Below are positions 1-5,755 of a DNA stretch of 12,657 bases, piece by piece; within the stretch, counting starts at the first letter, position 1, and every line of letters starts with the position of its first letter. The position numbers were made by a program, and so were the translations under genes. The stretch covers positions 6,089 through 18,745 of the forward strand of contig DDYO01000203.1 of assembly GCA_002348045.1 (NCBI GenBank), written 5' to 3'. This DNA comes from Anaerolineales bacterium UBA2232 (lineage in GTDB: Bacteria; Chloroflexota; Anaerolineae; UBA2200). The notes under the pieces were generated by a model. That model ran no database searches. It was given only the letters and a program-made list of their open reading frames with translations, and was not told the origin of the DNA.

Positions 1-97
1 GGAAGCCAAAGACCTCGCCCTCATGGACATCGAGGCTCAGGTCATCGACGGCCAGCACCTTGCCGAAGCGTCGCGTCAAGTTCTCGGTGTGAATCAT
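1..97 (-). CDS. ABC transporter ATP-binding protein, N-terminal fragment
   Basis: The first 32 codons are visible and the rest lies beyond the left edge. The translation begins [20 protein letters not shown] and continues to EGEVFGF. This is the usual N-terminal strand of an ABC ATPase: an aromatic A-loop-region segment ([11 protein letters not shown]) followed by the EGEVFG stretch that comes immediately before the Walker A P-loop. The P-loop itself is not in the window. The start is the ATG at 97, with GGAAGG seven bases upstream on the minus strand. The VFGF ending resembles export or DrrA/CcmA-type ATPases (EIFGLLGPNG), but substrate and direction of transport cannot be judged. An extended -10 promoter (151-156) lies about 50 bases upstream. 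It is read divergently from the DUF89 gene and is not part of the sugar importer at the right end. Confidence 0.85.
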   Translation of the reverse strand, partial: MIHTENLTRRFGKVLAVDDLSLDVHEGEVFGF

Positions 98-150
98 CGT
101 GTGCCTTCCCGTTGGTGCAACCTACACTTCTCGACAACCAACAGCTGGTC

Positions 151-160
151 ATTATACCAC
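151..160 (-). promoter_or_regulatory. Extended -10 promoter for the ABC ATPase gene
   Basis: On the minus strand the sequence reads TGGTATAAT, a perfect -10 hexamer (151-156) with the TGn extension. No good -35 is found at the usual distance, which is normal for extended -10 promoters. Transcription would start near 144, about 47 bases before the ATG at 97. It lies back to back with the plus-strand promoter at 175-203. Confidence 0.6.
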
Positions 161-174
161 AACGCCGCCGTTTC

Positions 175-203
175 TTGCCCAATGAGGCCAGCGCGAGTAT
201 ACT
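175..203 (+). promoter_or_regulatory. Sigma-70-type promoter for the DUF89 gene
   Basis: TTGCCC (175-180), a 17-base spacer and TATACT (198-203). Transcription would start near 210, about 70 bases before the ATG at 278. It diverges from the extended -10 promoter at 151-160, so the two polymerase sites lie within about 50 bases of each other and could interfere. Confidence 0.65.
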
Positions 204-277
204 GTGCTCGGTGACACGCCCCCGACCTGAGACCGGGCTCTGCCGCCGCCTCCATTCCGTCATGAAAGGCCGAACCC

Positions 278-1117
278 ATGAAGCGACACCCCGAATGCTA
301 TCCCTGCGCGCTGCGCCAGGCTCTCAACCTGGCCCGCCACCATGGCGCCAACAACGACGAGCAGATGCAGCTCATGCACGATGCCATGATGGTGTTGGTG
401 GATGCCGAACTCACGCCGCAGCAGCCTCGCCTGGCCAGCAACATGCATGACCTCTTGCGACAGAGGTTTCCTGGCACTGATCCCTACCGGGCACTGAAGG
501 ACCAGAGCACAACCAAAGCACTGGCGTTGTACCCGCGGCTCAAGGAGATCGTCAGCCAGTCAGCGGATCCCTGTGACACCGCGGTGCGCCTGGCCATCGC
601 CGGCAACATCATTGACTATGGACCCGCCGATGCCTATGACCTGGAGGCCAGCGTGGACCGGGTGCTGCACCAGGCCCTGGCCATCGACCATATCGCCCGC
701 CTGCAGGATGCCCTCGGCCGCGCCTCCTGGGTGCTCTTCCTGGGCGACAATGCCGGAGAGACCGTCTTTGACCGGGTCCTGGTCGAGGAGATGACCCTTC
801 CCGTCACCTACGTCGTCAAGGGTTCACCGGTGATCAACGACGCCACCCGGGAGGATGCGGTGGCCGCTGGGCTGGAACCCCTGGTGCGCCTCGTGGACAA
901 TGGCACCGACGTGGCGGGCACGGTCCTGCCGCGCTGCAGCGACGAGTTCCTGTCCCTGTTCCGCTCAGCCGAGGTCATCGTGGCCAAGGGCATGGGGAAC
1001 TATGAGACCCTCAGCACCGAAGGACCACGGCTCTTTTTCCTGCTGCAGTCCAAGTGCGAGCCCGTGTCCCGAGACCTCGGTGTACCGGTGGGCAGTCTGG
1101 TGGTCAAACAGGGCTAG
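278..1117 (+). CDS. DUF89 / ARMT1-like metal-dependent phosphatase family protein
   Basis: A 279-residue cytosolic protein of the DUF89 (damage-control phosphatase, ARMT1-like) family. Visible family marks are the N-terminal ECYPCALRQA with a CxxC pair (Cys7, Cys10), GNIIDYG (109-115), the metal-site motif LGDNAGE (155-161; Asp157, Asn158), VKGSPVINDAT (180-190; Asn187, Asp188) and KGMGNYETL (237-245). The family binds a divalent metal and hydrolyses phosphate from small sugar- or cofactor-like phosphometabolites. The physiological substrate of short prokaryotic members such as this one is not established. Length matches the short bacterial and archaeal type, and every motif is intact. The ATG at 278 gives the family-typical MKRHPECYPC start; an ATG at 262 is out of frame. 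It appears to be a single-gene unit with its own promoter. Confidence 0.88.
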   Translation: MKRHPECYPCALRQALNLARHHGANNDEQMQLMHDAMMVLVDAELTPQQPRLASNMHDLLRQRFPGTDPYRALKDQSTTKALALYPRLKEIVSQSADPCDTAVRLAIAGNIIDYGPADAYDLEASVDRVLHQALAIDHIARLQDALGRASWVLFLGDNAGETVFDRVLVEEMTLPVTYVVKGSPVINDATREDAVAAGLEPLVRLVDNGTDVAGTVLPRCSDEFLSLFRSAEVIVAKGMGNYETLSTEGPRLFFLLQSKCEPVSRDLGVPVGSLVVKQG

Positions 1118-1408
1118 GGATGGGTCCCCGGCCCCTCCCTGCCACGGAACACCGGGCCGGGCTCCCCGTGCCGAGGTTCGCTGAACCCCGCTCCTGAGGG
1201 CATCTCGGTGAGCCAACGGGAGTCTGATTCACCAATTCCGCGGGCGTGAACCTGGCGTTCGCCACGCGCTGAAATCGTCCTCCAATGGCGTAACCAATGC
1301 ACTCGCTGAACCGTCTCTATCTTGTGAGAGGAATACCCTTTTCAGCTTGGTATCCCTGCGTCCGCTTTGGCGCACAACCGCCGCGTTGGCCGCGGCACAG
1401 GAGGAGTG
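1118..1408. other. Intergenic region with weak hairpins
   Basis: This 291-base stretch has no credible gene. It holds an 8-bp perfect stem CCCGGCCC/GGGCCGGG (1127-1134 with 1154-1161, 19-base loop, no U-tract), which could end the DUF89 transcript. It also holds a short stem TGGCG/CGCCA at 1253-1264. I could not find a convincing -35/-10 pair for the nuclease gene. No riboswitch class is recognisable. Confidence 0.4.
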
Positions 1409-2173
1409 ATGGTGAAACGATACGGAAGACCCCTTGTAATTGCCCTTGTAATGGTCCTGGCGTTGTTGGCCGTGGCCGTGTCCAGTGCCGTAGCCGCTCC
1501 CGACTGCGGGTGCGATGTCAACCGCGACGGCGTGGTGGACATCCTGGACCTGGTGGCGGTGAGCGTGCGCTACGGCCAGACCACGGCGGGCGGCCTGCCG
1601 CCGAATTCGCCGGAGGACACCAACGGCGACGGCCAGGTGAGCATTGACGATCTGGTGTGTGTGGCGGCCAACTATGGGCGCGGTGGCATTTCGACGCCGC
1701 TGACCCCACAACCCCCTCCTGCCCAGCAGGTGCCCTGCTGCCCGTACCTGGCTCTGCCAGTGGACTGCCAGCCGGCATGGGTGGTACGCGTGGTCAACGG
1801 AGACACCATTGATGTGCGCATCGGCACGCAGGAGGTCCGCGTTCACCTCCTGGGCATCGATGCCCCCGAAGGAGGGGAGAGCTGTGCCCTGCAGGCCAAG
1901 CAGTTCACCGAAATGCTGATGGCCAACCAGGCCGTTTGCCTGGAGAGCGAGCGCAACTCGGCTGATCGGGATTCCTACGGCCGACTGCTCCGCTACGTGT
2001 GGGTAGGCGGTCGCATGGCCCAGGCCGAGATGCTGTACGTGGGCATGGCCAGGGTGTTCAACTCGGAAGAGCACCTGGGACCCAAGAAGTACGCCATCGA
2101 GCTCAACAATATCGAGTCTGAGGCTCGGGCTGCCCGCCGGGGCGTTTGGGGCACGACCTGCTCCGCCCGGTAG
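1409..2173 (+). CDS. Secreted nuclease: two dockerin-type repeats fused to a staphylococcal-nuclease (TNase) domain
   Basis: A 254-residue extracellular protein. Residues 1-30 are a signal peptide: basic MVKRYGR, a hydrophobic core, then cleavage near SAVAA. Two EF-hand-like dockerin repeats follow: DVNRDGVVDILD (36-47) and DTNGDGQVSIDD (70-81), each with the D-x-N-x-D-G spacing of calcium ligands. A Pro-rich linker (97-109) leads to a TNase/SNc domain (about 124-248). By alignment to staphylococcal nuclease, Asp21 is D132 (NGDTID), Asp40 is D151 and Glu43 is E154 (GIDAPE), and Arg87 is R192 (YGR). The position of catalytic Arg35 is His146, in RVHLLGIDAPE. This may lower activity or change chemistry. 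AGGAGG at 1399-1404 fixes the start region; GTG at 1406 or 1412 are close alternatives. It probably degrades extracellular DNA or RNA. The dockerin repeats may anchor it or bind calcium; no cohesin gene is visible. Confidence 0.88.
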   Translation: MVKRYGRPLVIALVMVLALLAVAVSSAVAAPDCGCDVNRDGVVDILDLVAVSVRYGQTTAGGLPPNSPEDTNGDGQVSIDDLVCVAANYGRGGISTPLTPQPPPAQQVPCCPYLALPVDCQPAWVVRVVNGDTIDVRIGTQEVRVHLLGIDAPEGGESCALQAKQFTEMLMANQAVCLESERNSADRDSYGRLLRYVWVGGRMAQAEMLYVGMARVFNSEEHLGPKKYAIELNNIESEARAARRGVWGTTCSAR

Positions 2174-2339
2174 GAGCAACCGCATCATCGGGACGGGGCT
2201 GAGCCGGCCGGACCAGAAGCTGCCTCGGTTGCACACGCGCGCGGCATCAGCGGATCATTTAGCGGCGGGCATGATCGTGTCGTGCTGTGCCTGGCCGAAC
2301 GGGGTGCGCGCTGGCTGCAGCGCTGCTGCACAGAACAAT

Positions 2340-2376
2340 CCCCCCGAATCCGTCGCAGATGGACGGAGTCGGGGGG
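2340..2376. terminator. Bidirectional stem-loop between convergent genes
   Basis: The left arm 2340-2354 pairs with 2362-2376 over 15 positions with one A-G mismatch (2348/2368), enclosing a 7-base loop (2355-2361). It lies between the stops of the nuclease gene (2173, plus) and the QueG-like gene (2445, minus), so it could end both transcripts. Neither side has a true U-tract: plus continues ATAATTGCG, minus continues GATTGTTCTG. It is therefore not a textbook intrinsic terminator. The rest of 2174-2444 shows nothing else recognisable. Confidence 0.6.
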
Positions 2377-2444
2377 ATAATTGCGTTACCCCATTAGTAA
2401 TGCCGGGTGAGCACAGCGGTCGCCTGACAACCGCCCACCTCGGT

Positions 2445-3164
2445 CTAAACCTTGTCGACCCCCCGTCGGCCGTGCGGGCACACGTAGAGGCACAGGCCGC
2501 AGATGGAATTGCCGGTCTCGGCCTTGGTCTGGTCCAGATGGGCCTTACACTTATCGGCGGCCATGCGCACCTCGCGGGGGTCTTCTGGGTGAAACGCCAC
2601 CCCCGAAAACGCCTGGGCGGGGCAGATGTCCACGCACTCGCGGCAGGTCCCGCAGCGGTGCTCGGTCAAGGCGCCGGTGGGGTCCAGAGGAGCATCGGTG
2701 AGGACCGAGGCCCACCTGACCCGCGGGCCGGCCGTGGGGGTCACCAGCAGGCAACTGCGCCCGATCCAGCCCAAGCCAGCGAGATGGGCCGCCAGTTTGT
2801 TGGAGAACTGACCGAGAAGCTTTTCGTCGTCGACGACCTGGCTGGCGGGAATCGGCATCGCCCGGTATCCCTCGTATTGTAGCACGCTGGCCAACTGCGA
2901 TGCGATGTGATCCAAACGCTGGTTGATGAGATCATAGCAGTGGTGCTTGTAGCTCAGGGCCACCGCCTTGTCGGCGCGGTTGGGCAGCTGGTTGACGATG
3001 GGATCGAAAAGGCGAATGCCAATGGACAAAGCCCGAGGGAATTGGGCGAGCACCGGCCCGCCCTGAGCAGTGATCGCCTCCCGCGCCACGGCCAGGTCAG
3101 CCACGCCGAAAAAGTCCGCTCCCCATCTATCGGCCTTCTCGTGCAATTCACGCTCCAGCAGCAT
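2445..3164 (-). CDS. QueG-like protein with two [4Fe-4S] motifs
   Basis: A 239-residue cytosolic iron-sulfur protein resembling a shortened epoxyqueuosine reductase (QueG). Residues 1-165 match the QueG-type N-terminal region, including GLGWIGRSCLLVTP (130-143), the counterpart of the QueG AGLGWIGK segment, and SVLTDAPL (153-160). The double-cluster domain follows: C171-x2-C174-x2-C177-x3-C181-P, then C206 and C222-x2-C225-x3-C229-P. All eight cysteines are present. QueG proper is about 350-380 residues and ends in a HEAT-like tRNA-binding part, which is absent here. Queuosine synthesis is therefore not the safest call; a small-molecule reductase or electron-transfer role is equally possible. 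The ATG at 3164 has GGAGGA 5-6 bases upstream; an open frame continues upstream to 3242 but lacks such a site and runs into the promoter. Confidence 0.85.
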   Translation of the reverse strand: MLLERELHEKADRWGADFFGVADLAVAREAITAQGGPVLAQFPRALSIGIRLFDPIVNQLPNRADKAVALSYKHHCYDLINQRLDHIASQLASVLQYEGYRAMPIPASQVVDDEKLLGQFSNKLAAHLAGLGWIGRSCLLVTPTAGPRVRWASVLTDAPLDPTGALTEHRCGTCRECVDICPAQAFSGVAFHPEDPREVRMAADKCKAHLDQTKAETGNSICGLCLYVCPHGRRGVDKV

Positions 3165-3202
3165 AGCTGTCCTCCCTACCCAAGTTGATCCCTCTGTCGC
3201 GC

Positions 3203-3231
3203 AGTGTATCACGGCCCCGCATCGACGGCAA
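3203..3231 (-). promoter_or_regulatory. Sigma-70-type promoter for the QueG-like gene
   Basis: On the minus strand: TTGCCG (3231-3226), a 17-base spacer and TACACT (3208-3203). The start site would be near 3196, about 32 bases before the ATG at 3164. It diverges from the promoter at 3242-3271; the two -35 elements are only about ten bases apart, so a protein bound here could control both genes. Confidence 0.55.
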
Positions 3232-3241
3232 ACACGGGCCA

Positions 3242-3271
3242 TTGACCGGGCCCGGCATTAAGGCGTATAAT
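3242..3271 (+). promoter_or_regulatory. Sigma-70-type promoter for the creatininase-family gene
   Basis: TTGACC (3242-3247), an 18-base spacer and a perfect TATAAT (3266-3271). Transcription would start near 3278, about 20 bases before the ATG at 3299, leaving just enough room for the AGGAGG at 3286-3291. Confidence 0.75.
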
Positions 3272-3298
3272 CCAGGAAACGTATCAGGAGGATGTGAG

Positions 3299-4096
3299 AT
3301 GAGAAGCCTGCGCTGGCGCGAGCTTTCGACGACTGACTTTGACGAGTTGGATGCTGACGAAATCGTGGTGGTCCTGCCCATTGGCTCGACGGAGCAGCAC
3401 GGACCCCATTTGCCCGTGGGCACCGACAGCTTGATCATGGAGAGCGTGGTAGACGGCGTCATCGAGAGGCACAAGGACTTGCCGTGCCTCTTCTTGCCTA
3501 CCCTGTGGCTGGGCAAGAGCAACGAGCATGTGGACTTTCCCGGCACCGTCGACCTCTCCCGGGACACTTTGTCCATGGTCCTGGATGACATCTCCAACGC
3601 TGTCGCCCGGGCCGGCTTCCGCAGGTTCGTGGTAATGAACTCCCACGGCGGAAACACGGGCACGGTCAACGATATGATGCGGGACATTCGACTGGACACC
3701 GACATGCTCACCTTCCAGATGGAGCTGGGCCGAGTGCAAAAGGCCACGTCCACTGTCAAGGATTCGCCGGGCTCCTTTGACATCCACGCCGGTCGCAAGG
3801 AGACCTCTTACATCCTGGCCCTCCACCCACATCTCCTGGAAGGTCGAGATTGGAAGGGCCTGGGCAGCGACAAGAAGCGTGGCCGCGTGGCGGCGTCGTT
3901 CAGTGGTTTCAAGTACATCACCCCCGAGGGCAGGCCGGTGGGCGCCGGGTGGCTGACTACCGACCTGACCGAAGATGGTGTGGTGGGCGAACCGGAGCTG
4001 GCAAGCGCCGAAGAGGGCCGGAACGAACTCGACGCCCTGATCAACGGGGTCGCCGAGGCCCTGCGGGAGACGGCGCGCTTCGAGTTCACGGAGTAG
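3299..4096 (+). CDS. Creatininase-family amidohydrolase
   Basis: A 265-residue cytosolic protein of the creatininase/creatinine amidohydrolase family, metal-dependent enzymes that open cyclic or linear C-N amide bonds. Family marks: PIGSTEQHGPHLPVGTD (27-43), which supplies the metal ligands Glu32, His34 and Asp43; NSHGGNTG (114-121) with ligand His116; and HAGRKETS (163-170) with Glu168. The last is usually written HAGExETS, so the residue after HAG is Arg instead of Glu here. True creatininase has NGHYEN where this protein has NSHGGN, so creatinine itself is not a safe substrate. Other characterised branches deformylate FAPy intermediates or process the mycofactocin peptide; no such neighbours are seen. 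The start ATG has AGGAGG seven bases upstream (3286-3291), ruling out the open frame extending back to 3185. Probably co-transcribed with the gene at 4134, 37 bases downstream. Confidence 0.88.
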   Translation: MRSLRWRELSTTDFDELDADEIVVVLPIGSTEQHGPHLPVGTDSLIMESVVDGVIERHKDLPCLFLPTLWLGKSNEHVDFPGTVDLSRDTLSMVLDDISNAVARAGFRRFVVMNSHGGNTGTVNDMMRDIRLDTDMLTFQMELGRVQKATSTVKDSPGSFDIHAGRKETSYILALHPHLLEGRDWKGLGSDKKRGRVAASFSGFKYITPEGRPVGAGWLTTDLTEDGVVGEPELASAEEGRNELDALINGVAEALRETARFEFTE

Positions 4097-4124
4097 CCGG
4101 AGGAGCGTTCAACTCCACCCTGAA

Positions 4125-4132
4125 AAGGAAGG
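4125..4132 (+). promoter_or_regulatory. Ribosome binding site unusually close to the GTG start at 4134
   Basis: AAGGAAGG ends one base before the GTG at 4134, closer than the usual 5-9 bases. A second purine run, GGAGGAG (4099-4105), lies just after the creatininase stop, but no start codon in the right frame follows it at normal distance. The start of the downstream gene is therefore uncertain. Confidence 0.35.
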
Positions 4133-4133
4133 C

Positions 4134-4580
4134 GTGCACCGCTTTGCCACCGCAGGCCATGCCCTGGCGGTGGTCATCGGCGTCAACGGAGGCGGCACGG
4201 GATTCCTGTACGACCTGGCCGTTGATGGCCGTGGCATCGGATCAGGAGAGACGGAGGGCAAGTTGACGGCCGAGGTAACCGTTGCCGGCCGCGTTTGGAC
4301 CCACGTGTTGCGGTGGGTCACCCTGGCGCCGGCGACGGTGGGCGTAGGCGTGCTGGTGATGGCGCTTTGGCGGTCGGACACGGGCATGATCCTCGGCTTG
4401 CTAATCGTGGTGATGGGCCTCGGCTTCTTCTGGCCAGCGTTTGGCCGAGAAATGCCGGGACGACACTGGCACGTGCGCTGTCCTCACTGCGGCAGGTCGT
4501 TTGACACCGAAGCGCTGCGGGACGCGTCGGTGAACCCAACGGTGCAGTGTTCGCACTGTGGCGTCCACTTCCACTGGTAG
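4134..4580 (+). CDS. Small membrane protein with C-terminal zinc ribbon
   Basis: I do not recognise a named family. The 148-residue product has a mixed N-terminal part (1-58), two hydrophobic segments (about 61-79 and 84-102) separated by WRSDTG, and a C-terminal zinc-ribbon-like module: C116-P-H-C119-G ... C139-S-H-C142-G, ending in HFHW. The two hydrophobic segments make a helical hairpin that would place both the N-terminal region and the zinc ribbon on the same, presumably cytoplasmic, side. It starts 37 bases after the creatininase stop with no promoter between, so it is likely the second gene of that transcript. Start choice is GTG at 4134; no ATG in frame is available, and residues 1-15 could be misassigned. 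The paired CxxC motifs and membrane hairpin support a real gene, but function is unknown. Confidence 0.65.
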   Translation: MHRFATAGHALAVVIGVNGGGTGFLYDLAVDGRGIGSGETEGKLTAEVTVAGRVWTHVLRWVTLAPATVGVGVLVMALWRSDTGMILGLLIVVMGLGFFWPAFGREMPGRHWHVRCPHCGRSFDTEALRDASVNPTVQCSHCGVHFHW

Positions 4581-4603
4581 TCCATTCCGGGCTGTCGTAG
4601 CAT

Positions 4604-4632
4604 TTGACGGGCAGCCGACCGGGGCTTATGAT
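4604..4632 (+). promoter_or_regulatory. Sigma-70-type promoter for carbamate kinase
   Basis: TTGACG (4604-4609), a 17-base spacer and TATGAT (4627-4632). The start site would be near 4639, giving a leader of about 75 bases before the ATG at 4715. It separates carbamate kinase from the creatininase unit just upstream. Confidence 0.7.
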
Positions 4633-4643
4633 GGTCGCGTCCG

Positions 4644-4699
4644 CATCCCCTGCCGGGTCAGGGGATGGGCAAAGGCGCCCGCTAATCATTCTCAATGAT
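4644..4699 (+). promoter_or_regulatory. Structured 5' leader of carbamate kinase: two perfect stem-loops
   Basis: Stem-loop 1: CATCCCCTG (4644-4652) pairs perfectly with CAGGGGATG (4659-4667) around a 6-base loop. Stem-loop 2: ATCATT (4685-4690) pairs with AATGAT (4694-4699) around CTC and ends one base before the Shine-Dalgarno AGGAG (4701-4705). Both lie between the predicted transcription start and the ribosome binding site, so they could affect stability or translation. No known riboswitch is recognised. Confidence 0.45.
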
Positions 4700-4714
4700 G
4701 AGGAGAACCCAGCC

Positions 4715-5680
4715 ATGAGGCTTCTGATTGCCCTGGGTGGCAATGCCATCAAGCAAAGTGACCAACGAGGCACCACCGAGGAGCAATTCCACAACTGCGC
4801 CACCACCACCCGCCTGATCGCCCAAATCGTGGCGCGAATGGCGGACGACGACCGCCTGATCATCACTCACGGCAACGGACCCCAAGCAGGCAATCTGCTG
4901 GTGCAGCAGGAATTCACCAAGCGCATCGTGCCGGAGCACCCCATGGATGTGGTCGGCGCCATGACCCAGGGACAGATCGGCTACATGCTGCAGCAGACCC
5001 TGACCAACTACCTCCGAGAGGCCGGCCTCAGCGTGCCGGTGGTGGCCATCGTGAATCGCGTGCGGGTGAGCCGGTGCGACCCCGAGTTCTTTGGCGAGGC
5101 CGCCTCCAAACCGGTGGGGGATTTCTTCACGGAAGAGGAAATGCTAGAGTTGAAACAGCAGCATCCCCAGTACGTTTTCAAGAGGGTCAAGCCCACCGGC
5201 GAGCGATCCTGGCGCCGGGTGGTGCCTTCCCCTGATCCGGTCAAGAATATGGAGGCCGAAGCCATCCGGCGGATGGTGGAAGCAGGCATCGTGGTCATCG
5301 CTTCCGGAGGGGGCGGCATACCGGTGGTGTGCGACCGGAGCGGCCAGTGCTCCGGCGTAGAGGCGGTGATCGACAAGGACCTGGCCGGCGAACGGCTGGC
5401 CGAGGTGGTCCAGGCGGACACTTTTCTCATCCTGACCGATGTGGAAAAGGTCAAGCTGCATTTTGGCAAGCCCAACGAGCGCGCCGTGGACCGCCTCACT
5501 CGGCAGGAGGCCGAGGGCTACTTGGCAGAGGGCCATTTTCTGGCAGGGAGCATGGGCCCCAAGGTCAAGGCCTGTCTCCGTTTCCTGGAGGCAGGGGGCC
5601 AGCGGGCGATCATCACCTCCCTGGACCAGGCTTTGGAAGCGCTGGACGGCCGGACCGGCACGCACATCGTGCCGGGGTAG
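4715..5680 (+). CDS. arcC: Carbamate kinase
   Basis: A 321-residue cytosolic kinase catalysing the reversible reaction carbamoyl phosphate + ADP to carbamate (NH3 + CO2) + ATP, the energy-yielding last step of arginine deiminase, agmatine deiminase and allantoin/oxamate routes. It is full length for the family. The amino-acid-kinase fold is visible throughout: ALGGNA (6-11), THGNGPQ (51-57), the variable arm around 118-170, RRVVPSP (167-173), SGGGGIPV (197-204), DKDLAGERLA (220-229), LTDVEKV (240-246) and GSMGPKV (278-284), ending in GTHIVPG. The start ATG has AGGAG nine bases upstream (4701-4705) and gives the typical N-terminus directly before ALGGN. No arginine deiminase or ornithine carbamoyltransferase gene lies within view on either side, so the source of carbamoyl phosphate is unknown. 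It has its own promoter. Confidence 0.96.
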   Translation: MRLLIALGGNAIKQSDQRGTTEEQFHNCATTTRLIAQIVARMADDDRLIITHGNGPQAGNLLVQQEFTKRIVPEHPMDVVGAMTQGQIGYMLQQTLTNYLREAGLSVPVVAIVNRVRVSRCDPEFFGEAASKPVGDFFTEEEMLELKQQHPQYVFKRVKPTGERSWRRVVPSPDPVKNMEAEAIRRMVEAGIVVIASGGGGIPVVCDRSGQCSGVEAVIDKDLAGERLAEVVQADTFLILTDVEKVKLHFGKPNERAVDRLTRQEAEGYLAEGHFLAGSMGPKVKACLRFLEAGGQRAIITSLDQALEALDGRTGTHIVPG

Positions 5681-5699
5681 GCCGGGCAGTCAAAGCGGT

Positions 5700-5727
5700 T
5701 TGCCAGCTGACGGGAGTGGGTTAGAAT
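5700..5727 (+). promoter_or_regulatory. Sigma-70-type promoter for the membrane protein gene
   Basis: TTGCCA (5700-5705), a 16-base spacer and TAGAAT (5722-5727), each five of six from consensus. The start site would be near 5734, about 22 bases before the ATG at 5756. It lies just after the carbamate kinase stop; no terminator is seen between, so read-through is also possible. Confidence 0.6.
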
Positions 5728-5755
5728 GTCCGCAGCGGGAACAAGGAGGCAGTGC

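Noticed and set aside
1118..1408. Possible riboswitch or small RNA upstream of the nuclease gene.
   Set aside because: Only short, weak stems are present and no known class signature could be recognised; no promoter was found to drive it.
1229..2236. A 335-codon open frame on the minus strand opposite the nuclease gene.
   Set aside because: The plus-strand protein has a signal peptide, dockerin repeats and TNase motifs; the reverse frame shows none and lacks a ribosome site.
2229..2882. A 217-codon open frame on the plus strand running into the QueG-like gene.
   Set aside because: It crosses the convergent-terminator stem-loop and lies antisense to eight conserved cysteines of the iron-sulfur gene; no motif of its own.
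3299..4096. Calling the hydrolase true creatininase, or the mycofactocin peptidase MftE.
   Set aside because: The NGHYEN-type segment of creatininase is replaced by NSHGGN, and no mycofactocin genes are nearby; only the family level is supported.
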